A program made the translations under genes and the position numbers. The notes below the pieces were generated by a model. It was not told the DNA's origin. It saw only the letters and a list, made by a program, of their open reading frames with translations, and did no database searches. A DNA stretch of 19,461 bases from Anaerolineae bacterium (GTDB lineage: Bacteria; Chloroflexota; Anaerolineae; B4-G1; SLSP01), in assembly GCA_016927095.1 (NCBI GenBank), contig JAFGNI010000307.1, forward strand, positions 1-19,461, read 5' to 3'. Positions 6,951 to 14,804 of the stretch are shown here, one piece after another; position 1 is the stretch's first letter; the number at the start of each line of letters is the position of its first letter.

Positions 6951-7116
6951 TGGGTTCCCCAGCCCCATAGGCGAGCCCTCCTCGGCCTGATGCGTGGCAA
7001 CCAACCTAGGCCAATCCGTCACCAACCCAAGCCATCCTCACAGATCAGGGAAGACGCCTAAACTGGGAGACAGTGGGGGACGACGAGGTGGTGCCTTGAA
7101 TCGGGAAGGTGGGGAT

Positions 7117-9210
7117 ATGCACAGACGAGGGTGTCTCTGGATTGTCATCCTGCTTGCAGGAGCCCTGGTGGTGGGACCTGGACAGACAGTGCGCGCCGGG
7201 AGTCGCGGCGCTGCCCCTGTTCGCGCGATGCCGTCAAACCGGGTGCCGCATCAACCAGAAGCTGGAACCGCATCACTGGTGGGTCAGTGGGTCGGGCACC
7301 TGGACCTCGGTGCCGGCGAGCGGTTCGCTGAGCTGACCATACGCGCGGAGCGAGCAGACCACCACGGCGAGATGAAGATATGGGGCCGTGAGGAAGCCGT
7401 AGTGATGCGGGACATCCATGCCAAAGACGATGGCCATATCTCGCTCGAACTCCTTCTGGACGGTAGGAACCAGAACCTGGAAGCCGTTCTGGAAGAGAAC
7501 GTGCTCTCGGGCACACTCATCCAGGCCTCCCAGAGAGCCGACGTCCAACTCCTGCGCGTGATCGACCTAGACCTCGACGACTACCGGCCCTATATCGGCA
7601 GCTACACACCGGTGATGGGTGAGCCCTGGTTTGTCGGCAGCGCCGACCTTGCCGGTCGTTTCTATCTGGCCGAAGGCGACCGGCAGATGCGGCTGCTCCC
7701 CATCGCACCGGATGTTTTCTACACCTCTACAGGTGAGACGGTGACCTTCACACGGGACCTATCCGGCGCCGTGGGCGGTCTCGCGCGACTGGGCTCCAAC
7801 GACCATCAGGAGGTGGCCACGCGCATCGAGCGATACACGACGCACCCCATCCACATAGCAAACGGTGCGACAACCCTCGCCGGGGAACTGATCATGCCGC
7901 CGGGATCGGGTCCCTTCCCTACCGTTGTCTTTACGCACGGGTCCGGTCCTGAGACGCGCGAGCGACGCCGGCTCCTGGCCGACCGCTTTGCACAACACGA
8001 TATCGCTGCCGTGATCTATGACAAGCGTGGCACCGGTGAGTCGACGGGAGACTGGTACAGAGCAAGTTTCGATGACCTGGCCGCCGACGCATTAGCCGTC
8101 GTAGACGTCGTCGCAGATCAGCCACGCATCAACAGCGGCGCCATTGGCCTATGGGGCCTGAGCCAAGGAGGCTGGGTCGTCCCGCTAGCGGCGTCGCGGT
8201 CAGATCAGGTCGCGTTCGCCATCACCGCCTCTGCTTCGGGTGTCTCTCCCAGCGTCCAGGAGCTCTACCGGTGGCACAATCTTCTCCGCGATCTTGGCTA
8301 CACGGGGCCCACACTGGATGCCGCGCTCAAGGCGGTTCGCCTCCAGCAGGATCTGAACGCCGCCGACGTTCCAGGGGTTGACGACCTCTTCCTGGGACTG
8401 GACTTCGGCTACGATCCCGTACCAGCGCTAGCGCATCTGGCGCAGCCCATCCTCGCCATCTGGGGCGCAGAGGATCGGGTGGTACCGCCGCATACGAGCG
8501 CTGTGATCTTCCAGGAGACGTTGAGGTCTCGACAGCACACAGACACCACACTCAAGGTTTTCGAGGGTGCAGGTCACAGTTTAGGGTTAACCCCTACCGA
8601 GGATGGCTGGATATCGCTACCGCCGGCCTACCTCACCACGATGACAGAGTGGATCCAGGCGCGGACACTGCCTCAGCCTGAACTCGGGCAGGCGGGGCTC
8701 TCCGAGAATCTGGCTGCGTGGCCGGATCCACAAGATGAAGTCATTCCCGTGCCTGCCTTGCCTTGGTATGGTCGGGCCCCCGTGCAACTGACCGCTATAG
8801 CTATCCTCTCGGTCGCCTGCCTCGTCATCGCCCTGGGTTGGCCCGTGCAGCACCTTGTCCGGGGCTTACGCCGTCGCCAGGACCCGCCGCTCCAAGAGAG
8901 CTGGACACTCCGGCTGGGCACTAGTCTCGTTGGTACCCTGGGGCTCTACTTGCTGGTTGGATTCACGATCACACTGGGCCAGTTCCTGCTAGCAGATGAC
9001 GGGGCCTTGCTGCGTTACAGCACCGGTCCGGTCGTTCGGATACTTAGCTGGCTTGTATCGTTAGCGGCGCCGGCTTTGGGCATCCTAACGTGGCTTGCGA
9101 GGCGCAGGGGTCTTGCATCGAGGCCGGCCAGGGTGCTCGGTGCGATCGCAGCGGGTGCCGGCCTCGTATTGGCGCTGTTCCTCAGGTATTGGCAGCTGCT
9201 CCGACTATAG
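7117..9210 (+). CDS. Exported alpha/beta hydrolase with C-terminal four-helix membrane domain
   Basis: Predicted esterase or peptidase-like hydrolase, 697 residues. Signal peptide at about 1-28. Residues about 45-200 form a beta-rich region of unknown role. The alpha/beta hydrolase core spans about 225-515: VVFTHGSG (oxyanion loop), DKRGTGES, nucleophile elbow GLSQGG (S349), acid in WGAEDRVV (D453) and GAGHSLG (H487). Residues about 560-697 hold four hydrophobic segments, near 562-588, 606-632, 640-662 and 672-692. If the signal is cleaved, the catalytic part would lie outside, held by the C-terminal helices. Start 7117 is chosen for the signal peptide and the AGGTGGGG before it; an in-frame GTG at 6994 would put 41 charged residues ahead of the signal. 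Substrate unknown; neighbours give no clue. Confidence 0.8.
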   Translation: MHRRGCLWIVILLAGALVVGPGQTVRAGSRGAAPVRAMPSNRVPHQPEAGTASLVGQWVGHLDLGAGERFAELTIRAERADHHGEMKIWGREEAVVMRDIHAKDDGHISLELLLDGRNQNLEAVLEENVLSGTLIQASQRADVQLLRVIDLDLDDYRPYIGSYTPVMGEPWFVGSADLAGRFYLAEGDRQMRLLPIAPDVFYTSTGETVTFTRDLSGAVGGLARLGSNDHQEVATRIERYTTHPIHIANGATTLAGELIMPPGSGPFPTVVFTHGSGPETRERRRLLADRFAQHDIAAVIYDKRGTGESTGDWYRASFDDLAADALAVVDVVADQPRINSGAIGLWGLSQGGWVVPLAASRSDQVAFAITASASGVSPSVQELYRWHNLLRDLGYTGPTLDAALKAVRLQQDLNAADVPGVDDLFLGLDFGYDPVPALAHLAQPILAIWGAEDRVVPPHTSAVIFQETLRSRQHTDTTLKVFEGAGHSLGLTPTEDGWISLPPAYLTTMTEWIQARTLPQPELGQAGLSENLAAWPDPQDEVIPVPALPWYGRAPVQLTAIAILSVACLVIALGWPVQHLVRGLRRRQDPPLQESWTLRLGTSLVGTLGLYLLVGFTITLGQFLLADDGALLRYSTGPVVRILSWLVSLAAPALGILTWLARRRGLASRPARVLGAIAAGAGLVLALFLRYWQLLRL

Positions 9211-9246
9211 AGCGCCGCGGGCCTTGCATTCTGATCGCACGGGGGT

Positions 9247-9301
9247 AAGGTACCTTCAGTTCTTGACAATGGAGGGACACTCTGATGGGATCGGATCCCA
9301 T
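9247..9301 (+). promoter_or_regulatory. Two palindromes in the leader of the URO-D-like gene
   Basis: AAGGTACCTT (9247-9256) is a perfect 10-bp palindrome. ATGGGATC (9285-9292) and GATCCCAT (9294-9301) form a perfect 17-bp palindrome around one base that covers the start codon at 9285. They could be operator sites. No good -10 box accompanies the TTGACA at 9263. Confidence 0.3.
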
Positions 9302-10316
9302 GACCAGCCGGGAGCGCGTCATCAAGGCGCTCCGGTTCGACTACCCTGATCGGGCCCCGCGTGACCTGTGGACGCTGCCCGGCATCCCGAAGTACCATCG
9401 GGCGGCGCTCGACCGCGTCCTGGCCCAGTATCCAACCGATTTCGCCGTGCCGGACTTCAGTTACGGTCCTGCCAAGCGGGCCCGCGGCACACCCGCCGAG
9501 GTCGGCACCTACGTGGACGAGTGGGGCTGTGTCTGGGAGGTGGGTCAACCCGGGGTCATTGGGGAGGTCAAGGCCGCACCCCTTGACGATTGGGCAAACT
9601 TGGCCACCTACCAGCCACCCTGGGAGGTCCTTGAGAGCGCCGATTTCAGCCGCGTCAACGCCGGCTGCGCAACCACGGACAAGTTCGTACTCGCGGGTGC
9701 CGGGCTTGCGCGCCCCTTTGAGCGCGCGCAGTTCTTGCGCGGCACCGAGAAGCTGATGATCGACCTGGCCTACGGTACGCGAGAGGTGCGCCTGCTTCTC
9801 GAGTTGATCCACGACTACCATATGCGTGAGCTGGCGCTGTGGGCCAAGACCGACGTTGACGCCCTTGGCTTTATGGACGACTGGGGCGCGCAGAATCAAC
9901 TGCTGATATCGCCCAAGATGTGGCGAGAGCTTTTCAAGCCGCTCTATGCAGAGTACTGCGATCTGATCCACAGTGCCGGGAAGTTTGTCTTCATGCACTC
10001 CGATGGCCACATCGCCGCGATCTACCCGGACCTGATCGATATCGGTGTAGACGCGCTCAACTCGCAGCTCTTCTGCATGGACATCGAGGGCCTAGGCCGG
10101 CAGTACAAGGGCAGGATCACCTTTTGGGGTGAGATCGACCGGCAGTCCCTGCTCCCCTTCGGCACCCCTGAGGACGTGAAAGCCGGTGTCCGTCGGGTGC
10201 GGAGAGCGCTGGATGACGGCCGGGGCGGCGTGATCGCCGAATGCGAGTGGGGGATGGATGTACCCGCGGAGAACGTCGCCGCCGTGTTCGATGCGTGGAT
10301 GGAACCCCTGACCTGA
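9285..10316 (+). CDS. URO-D/MtaA superfamily protein (probable corrinoid-type methyltransferase, not HemE)
   Basis: 343-residue TIM-barrel protein of the uroporphyrinogen decarboxylase superfamily, which also holds cobamide methyltransferases such as MtaA. Family blocks seen: TSRERVIKALRFDYPDRAPRD at the start, ALGFMDDWGAQNQLLISPKMWRE mid-protein, GKFVFMHSDGHI (233-243), IGVDALNSQLFCM (253-265), ITFWGEIDRQ (278-287) and the C-terminal VIAECEWGMDVPAENV. It lacks the N-terminal substrate-site sequence of true HemE. Methyltransferase members bind zinc with an H-x-C pair and a later Cys; here the pair reads H238-S-D240, with C320 a possible further ligand. Start 9285 follows GGAGGG (9271-9276); ATG 9300 is a weaker alternative. 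No corrinoid protein is encoded nearby, so substrate and cofactor are unknown. Confidence 0.8.
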   Translation: MGSDPMTSRERVIKALRFDYPDRAPRDLWTLPGIPKYHRAALDRVLAQYPTDFAVPDFSYGPAKRARGTPAEVGTYVDEWGCVWEVGQPGVIGEVKAAPLDDWANLATYQPPWEVLESADFSRVNAGCATTDKFVLAGAGLARPFERAQFLRGTEKLMIDLAYGTREVRLLLELIHDYHMRELALWAKTDVDALGFMDDWGAQNQLLISPKMWRELFKPLYAEYCDLIHSAGKFVFMHSDGHIAAIYPDLIDIGVDALNSQLFCMDIEGLGRQYKGRITFWGEIDRQSLLPFGTPEDVKAGVRRVRRALDDGRGGVIAECEWGMDVPAENVAAVFDAWMEPLT

Positions 10317-10444
10317 TCGAGACCGGAACGGCCGCTGTGCCTGGTGCCGACTCCCGCGGTCTGCCCCTCCGGTGTGAGAAGCGCACTGCGATTGCCCCTA
10401 CGCTTAGCGACGAAAACATGACACAAACTCAAGTTGGAGGTACT

Positions 10445-11488
10445 ATGCAGAACTTTCGTCTCTTTCCGATGCTCATCCTGATCCTTGCTGTGGCGCTCAC
10501 AGGATGTCAGCAGCCCACCGAAACCCCTGCGTCGCCGACGCCGACCGAGGTAGCTGGCGTCCCGGACAGGGTTGAGGCGCCCTCCCCCTCGGAACCAGAG
10601 CCAGAAGAAGCGGAGGAGGAGGAAGCATCTGACAACGATCTGGGCCTCCCCGCCGCACCAGTCTTGCAGCCCGAGGAGACACCCACGCCAACGGAGGAGC
10701 CCGAACCCCCGGTCACCCCGGAGCCCACGCCAACGGGAGAGCCGAGCGAGGAAGAACCATCGCCAGAGCAGACGGTTCCACCTGAGGCGACAGCTCCGCC
10801 TGAGGTGACGGAGGGGGAGACCGAACCCGAGGAGACCACAGAGGTGCCGGCCCCCACGACAGAGCGCAAGCCCCCGACCACAGAGGGCATCGTCTCGACA
10901 TCTGCGCTCGTCATCCGCGATGACGAGACCCCGGCGCCACCGCTGATCGTCACCGTGAGCGCTAACCGCGAGTTCCCGGGCTACAACTTCCTGATCACGG
11001 GACTCGTGCGGAACGGTGGTAGCGAGAACTACGCCGGGCTTGACATCATCGGGACCTTTTTCCGGGCTGATGGCTCCCGCCACGGCCCCATTGAGGTCAA
11101 CCTCCAGTGTCCGGTTTTGGCGCCCGGCGATGCCTGCCCCTTCAGGATCGATGCCAACGCCAAGGGCCTGACCGAGGTGATGCTGCATCCCGAGGGCTAC
11201 CCGACGACCCGCGCCACGGCTGAGGTTAACGTAACGAATATCAGGACCTCGCTGGACGGCATTGGCTACGTGCATATCACGGGGTCGGCCACCAACCCCA
11301 ATCCTGTGCCCGTGTGGGATATCACCCTCAACGGCACCCTCGTCGACGCGACAGGCGCCATAGTTAGCCTCGGCACGGACGTCTTAGTGGGTTCCCTAGC
11401 GGCAGGCGCGACGGCGACCTTTGATGTCCCTGTACGGTACCAACCCTATACGCAATACCAGCTCTTTGTCTACGCCGAGCCACGGTAA
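10445..11488 (+). CDS. Lipoprotein with Pro/Glu/Thr-rich linker and two FxLYD-like beta domains
   Basis: 347-residue surface lipoprotein of unknown function. Signal peptide with lipobox LTGC, lipidated C21. Residues 22 to about 150 are a low-complexity linker of TPTE, EPEP and EEEE runs, very acidic, suited to holding the rest away from the membrane. Residues about 167-245 and 262-346 each resemble the FxLYD fold (ITGLVRNGGSENYAGLDIIGTFF with a conserved cysteine pair C222/C231; HITGSATNPNPVPVWDITLNGTLVD). Start 10445 is chosen because TTGGAGG sits just ahead and the signal peptide begins there; the frame is open further upstream (ATG 10418 and the end of the previous gene) but without signal or SD. 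It is 27 bp before the Ntn hydrolase gene, likely the same transcript. Confidence 0.8.
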   Translation: MQNFRLFPMLILILAVALTGCQQPTETPASPTPTEVAGVPDRVEAPSPSEPEPEEAEEEEASDNDLGLPAAPVLQPEETPTPTEEPEPPVTPEPTPTGEPSEEEPSPEQTVPPEATAPPEVTEGETEPEETTEVPAPTTERKPPTTEGIVSTSALVIRDDETPAPPLIVTVSANREFPGYNFLITGLVRNGGSENYAGLDIIGTFFRADGSRHGPIEVNLQCPVLAPGDACPFRIDANAKGLTEVMLHPEGYPTTRATAEVNVTNIRTSLDGIGYVHITGSATNPNPVPVWDITLNGTLVDATGAIVSLGTDVLVGSLAAGATATFDVPVRYQPYTQYQLFVYAEPR

Positions 11489-11515
11489 GGCGCCGTCGGC
11501 ACCCGGAGAACGCGT

Positions 11516-12490
11516 ATGTATCTGGTCGCCAGCACCAACGCCATCGTGGGCCTGGAGCAGGCGATGGCACTCCTACGCAATGGCGCCACCGCCGTGGACG
11601 CGGTTGAGACCGCTATCCGCGCGGTGGAGGCCAACGCCGACGACCACTCCGTGGGCTACGGCGGCTATCCCAACCTGATCGGTGAGGTCGAGCTCGACGC
11701 CGGGCTGATGCAGGGCGCTGATCTGACCAGTGGCAGCGTCGCTGCGCTAAAAGGGTACAAGCATCCCATCTCCGTCGCAAGGAAAGTGATGGAGTATCTA
11801 CCCCACGTACTGCTCGTGGGTGACGGCGCTGCGCGCTTTGCCGCGGAGATGGGATACGCACCGGAAGCCTTGCTGACCGACACAGCACGCGAGACCTGGG
11901 CCAAGGGACTCAAGCCGGAATGGTCCGACGACGATCTGGCCACCATTGCCGACGCCTCCCCACTCTGGTCCTGGGTCGAATTGGCTACCGACCCAGAGCG
12001 GACCCGTGGGACCACCAACGTCATCGCGCAGGATGCTGCAGGTCATCTCTGCGTCGGGGTCAGCACCAGCGGCTGGGCGTGGAAGTATCCGGGCCGGGTG
12101 GGCGACTCGCCCATTGTCGGCGCCGGATTCTATGCCGACGATCGCTGTGGTGCCGCCGCCTGCACCGGCACCGGCGAGATGGCCATCCGGGCCGCCACAG
12201 CCCACAGCGTCGTACTCTACATCAAAATGGGACTCTCGCTGATTGAGGCCGGTCACCGAGCGATGCAGGACCTCAACGAGCTGGGGGGCCGCTTCCTAGC
12301 GGGCATGAACTTCATCGCCGTCGACTCTGAGGGCAACCACGCCGGGTTCAGCAGCTACGCGGAGGCAACATACCTCGTCTACACACCTGACCTAGCAGCA
12401 CCGGCAACGCTACCCCGCACCTATGTGCCGCTAAAGCAACGGTGGGACAAGAGTAGGAAGCCCACGACCGGACCGAAGCCCCCTAGGTGA
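11516..12490 (+). CDS. N4-(beta-N-acetylglucosaminyl)-L-asparaginase-like Ntn hydrolase
   Basis: Type-2 asparaginase / glycosylasparaginase family, 324 residues. These enzymes are made as precursors that cut themselves in front of a threonine, which becomes the N-terminal nucleophile; they hydrolyse the amide of glycosylated asparagine or isoaspartyl peptides. Seen: MALLRNGATAVDAVETAI (17-34), DDHSVGYGGYPNLIGEVELDA (42-62), HPISVARKVME, then RGTTNVIAQD with predicted cleavage between G165 and T166. The substrate-site STSGWAWKYPGRVGDSP and the CTGTGE loop follow. The SVGYGGYPN and WKYPGRVGDSP blocks fit glycosylasparaginase better than plant-type IaaA. No signal peptide, so probably cytoplasmic. 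GGAGA lies 6 nt before the ATG. It is 34 bp upstream of the ClC gene. Confidence 0.88.
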   Translation: MYLVASTNAIVGLEQAMALLRNGATAVDAVETAIRAVEANADDHSVGYGGYPNLIGEVELDAGLMQGADLTSGSVAALKGYKHPISVARKVMEYLPHVLLVGDGAARFAAEMGYAPEALLTDTARETWAKGLKPEWSDDDLATIADASPLWSWVELATDPERTRGTTNVIAQDAAGHLCVGVSTSGWAWKYPGRVGDSPIVGAGFYADDRCGAAACTGTGEMAIRAATAHSVVLYIKMGLSLIEAGHRAMQDLNELGGRFLAGMNFIAVDSEGNHAGFSSYAEATYLVYTPDLAAPATLPRTYVPLKQRWDKSRKPTTGPKPPR

Positions 12491-12524
12491 CGCACTAGAC
12501 TGCACAAAGAGGAGCAGCACCGTC

Positions 12525-14573
12525 ATGAAGACGCCGGACCCACGGCCATTCAGCAGAGTCACCCCGCGATGGTTAGCGTCCGAAACAACGGTCTTCACCG
12601 TGAGCTCGGTGCTGGTGGGACTGTCAACGGGTATGGCCACGATCGGTTTCGTGACCTTGATCCGCCTCTTGGAGCGCTGGGCGGCGACGCTGCGTCTGAT
12701 GCTGGCGGGCATTTCGCCCTTCGTCACGATACTGATCCCTGCGCTGGGAGGGCTCGGCGCCGGACTACTGATCACGCACGTCGCCGAGGAGATGCGTTAC
12801 GGCGGCATCCCTGCCATATTGGAGGCCAATGCCCTCCGCGGATCACGTCTGCGCGGGCGCCTTGTCTGGGCAAAGCTACTGGCGACGGCGCTGTGCATCG
12901 GAACCGGCGGCTCGGCAGGGCGCGTGGGGCCAATCGCGCAGATTGGTGCGGCGCTGGGGTCACAGATCGGACAGCGCTTCCACCTGACCGATGAACGCAT
13001 CCGCAATCTGGTAGCCTGTGGCGCGGCAGCGGGAATCGCGTCGACCTTCAACGCCCCTATCGCCGGCGTGATCTTCGCCTTGGAGGTCATCCAAGGCGAG
13101 TTGACCGAGACCTTCTTCTCGACGATCCTGATCTCCGCCGTCACATCCAGCATCGTCAGCCGCAGTGTGCTGGGGGCCGATGTCGCATTCACCGTCCCGG
13201 CGTACGCCCTAGAACAGCCCTTGGAGCTTGCCTTCTGTGCCGTTCTCGGCGGGCTGGCGGCACTCGTCGCTTGGAGCTTCATCACTACCTTCTATGCCAC
13301 GAAGGATATCACCGCGCGTCTGCGCCCCCTTCCGGATCCCTTGCGCCCTGCTCTGGGTGGACTCCTGCTGGGTGTGCTTGCCCTGGCGGTCCCGCAGGTC
13401 CTGGGAGGAGGCTTTGCCCAGATCAGCCAAGCTCTGCGGGGACAGCTGGCACTGCCTCTTATGGCTGCATTGGTGCTGGCAAAGCTCCTAGCGACCGACC
13501 TCACGCTCGGGTCGGGCAGCTCCGGTGGGCTCTTCGCACCGGCGCTCTTTATGGGTGCGATGCTGGGCGGTGCCTTCGGCGAGGCACTCCACCTGCTCCT
13601 GGCGGGATCTCCGCTGGGACAAGCCCTCGCACCCTCCGGCGCCTACGCTCTGGTGGGCATGGCTGCCGTCTTTGGTGCTGCGGCCCACGCACCGATGACG
13701 GCACTGCTCATCGTCTTCGAGATGTCCGGCAGCTACAGCATGATTCTGCCGCTGATGTTGGCTACGGGCATCGGCACGGTGGTTGCGCGGGCCCTGCAAC
13801 GCGAATCCATCTACACGCTATCGCTAGCGCGCAAGGGCATCCCATGGCAGCGGGGTCAGGAGATGGATGTGCTGCAGAACGTGCGGGTGGACAACGTGAT
13901 GACCACAGAGCCGGTGACGGTGCTGAAGACAACGTCGCTGCAGCAGTTGGCATCGCTCATCGATCAAACGCGCCACCGTGGCTTCCCCGTGCTTGACGCC
14001 AACGGGCGCCTCGCCGGCGTGGTCTCCCTGAGCGATCTGGAAGCCGTGAAAGCTCAGCGTCAAGAGTGGACCGCGCAGACAGTGGCGAGCATCTACTCCC
14101 CTGATGTCATCGCCGCCTATCCTGATGAATCGGTCTCCATCGCACTGCAGCGCATGGGCGTCTACGACGTCAGCCGGTTGCCGGTCATATCGCGGGACGT
14201 CCCTCGTCATCTCGTGGGTATGATCCATCGCAGTGACATCGGCGCTGCCTACCAGCACGCATTGGTACAGAGCGATAGCACACGCCAACTCTGGCTCCGT
14301 CGGCGCACACCCGTCCCGTTGGCTGACAACGCCGTTGACCTTACTGTAGGGCCAAGCGCACCTGCAGCCGGGCAGCCCATCCGCGCCCTAGCATGGCCCC
14401 CGAACAGTTGGATCGTCTCGATCCATCGGGGCGAGGAGGTTCTGGTGGGACGCGGGGATCTCGTCCTACAGTCGGGCGATCGCCTCACCATCTATGCGCA
14501 TGAAGAGGCGATCTCGGAGTTGGAGGCACTGGTCTGCTCACCCGGGAACGATCCAGACAGCGACGTAAGCTAG
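12525..14573 (+). CDS. ClC-family chloride channel/transporter with CBS pair and TrkA-C-like domain
   Basis: 682-residue membrane protein for chloride or other halides. Residues about 20-425 form the ClC core: YGGIPAILEA (92-101), GGSAGRVGPIAQIGAALG (128-145), FNAPIAGVIFALEVI (175-189), and GSGSSGGLFAPALFMGAM (329-346) with the GxFxP filter motif. ESIYTLSLARKGI follows the last helix. CBS domains lie at about 452-510 and 517-577, and a TrkA-C/RCK-C-like domain at about 600-670; these usually sense nucleotides or ions. The glutamate normally present in GREGP is V134, and the internal proton-transfer glutamate position is V188, a pattern of channels more than of H+/Cl- antiporters. Start 12525 has AGAGGAG at 12508-12514. 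Last gene of the lipoprotein/asparaginase set, convergent with the large regulator. Confidence 0.93.
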   Translation: MKTPDPRPFSRVTPRWLASETTVFTVSSVLVGLSTGMATIGFVTLIRLLERWAATLRLMLAGISPFVTILIPALGGLGAGLLITHVAEEMRYGGIPAILEANALRGSRLRGRLVWAKLLATALCIGTGGSAGRVGPIAQIGAALGSQIGQRFHLTDERIRNLVACGAAAGIASTFNAPIAGVIFALEVIQGELTETFFSTILISAVTSSIVSRSVLGADVAFTVPAYALEQPLELAFCAVLGGLAALVAWSFITTFYATKDITARLRPLPDPLRPALGGLLLGVLALAVPQVLGGGFAQISQALRGQLALPLMAALVLAKLLATDLTLGSGSSGGLFAPALFMGAMLGGAFGEALHLLLAGSPLGQALAPSGAYALVGMAAVFGAAAHAPMTALLIVFEMSGSYSMILPLMLATGIGTVVARALQRESIYTLSLARKGIPWQRGQEMDVLQNVRVDNVMTTEPVTVLKTTSLQQLASLIDQTRHRGFPVLDANGRLAGVVSLSDLEAVKAQRQEWTAQTVASIYSPDVIAAYPDESVSIALQRMGVYDVSRLPVISRDVPRHLVGMIHRSDIGAAYQHALVQSDSTRQLWLRRRTPVPLADNAVDLTVGPSAPAAGQPIRALAWPPNSWIVSIHRGEEVLVGRGDLVLQSGDRLTIYAHEEAISELEALVCSPGNDPDSDVS

Positions 14574-14599
14574 TCCTCAGTAAAGCTGATGTTTGGGGC

Positions 14600-14684
14600 T
14601 CGTAGTAACGGCCGCACAGTGTGGGGGCTCAGTCGTTCCGGTGCCTCATCGGCGCCCGCAGAATTGACGAATCGGTTACTACGA
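14600..14684. repeat. 10-bp inverted repeat in the convergent gap
   Basis: TCGTAGTAAC (14600-14609) is repeated inverted as GTTACTACGA (14675-14684) with a 65-nt spacer, between the two converging genes (gap 14574-14804). The spacing is long for a hairpin. CCTCATCGGC also occurs twice (14644-14653 and 14776-14785). No clear terminator for the ClC gene is visible. Confidence 0.4.
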
Positions 14685-14759
14685 ACTAACTAAACTGACC
14701 ACTGGCGGGCAGCAGGTCATCGTGCACTCCGCGACGCACGCCGGCAACAGCTAACGGAC

Positions 14760-14796
14760 AGCGAGTGCGGCGCCCCCTCATCGGCACGCGGTCGCT
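14760..14796 (-). terminator. Weak candidate terminator hairpin after the large regulator gene
   Basis: AGCGA (14760-14764) pairs with TCGCT (14792-14796), then after one mismatch TGCG pairs with CGCG around a 17-nt loop. It lies 8 nt past the minus-strand stop. On the minus strand it is not followed by a clean T-run, so termination is only a possibility. Confidence 0.25.
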
Positions 14797-14804
14797 CCCC
14801 AGAT

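Noticed and set aside
9263..9291. TTGACA at 9263-9268 as a promoter for the URO-D-like gene
   Set aside because: The -10 position would be TGGGAT inside the coding start, so transcription would begin past the start codon.
9015..10010. Long antisense open frame on the minus strand (331 codons) over the hydrolase end and the URO-D-like gene
   Set aside because: No recognisable motif or SD; the plus strand carries clear family sequences there. Long antisense frames are expected in GC-rich coding DNA.
9285..10316. Annotation as heme-pathway uroporphyrinogen decarboxylase (HemE)
   Set aside because: The HemE N-terminal substrate-binding sequence is missing, and the HSD and ECEWG blocks belong to a different branch of the superfamily.
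10241..10444. N-terminal extension of the lipoprotein starting inside the URO-D-like gene
   Set aside because: The signal peptide with lipobox and the TTGGAGG ribosome site both place the start at 10445.
10022..11275. 417-codon minus-strand frame opposite the URO-D-like and lipoprotein genes
   Set aside because: Low-complexity Gly/Arg/Trp-rich translation that mirrors the Pro/Glu/Thr linker of the lipoprotein; no family resemblance.
14664..14696. TTGACG followed by TAACTAAACT in the convergent gap as a promoter
   Set aside because: The best -10 match needs a 21-bp spacer, and any transcript would run antisense into the large regulator.
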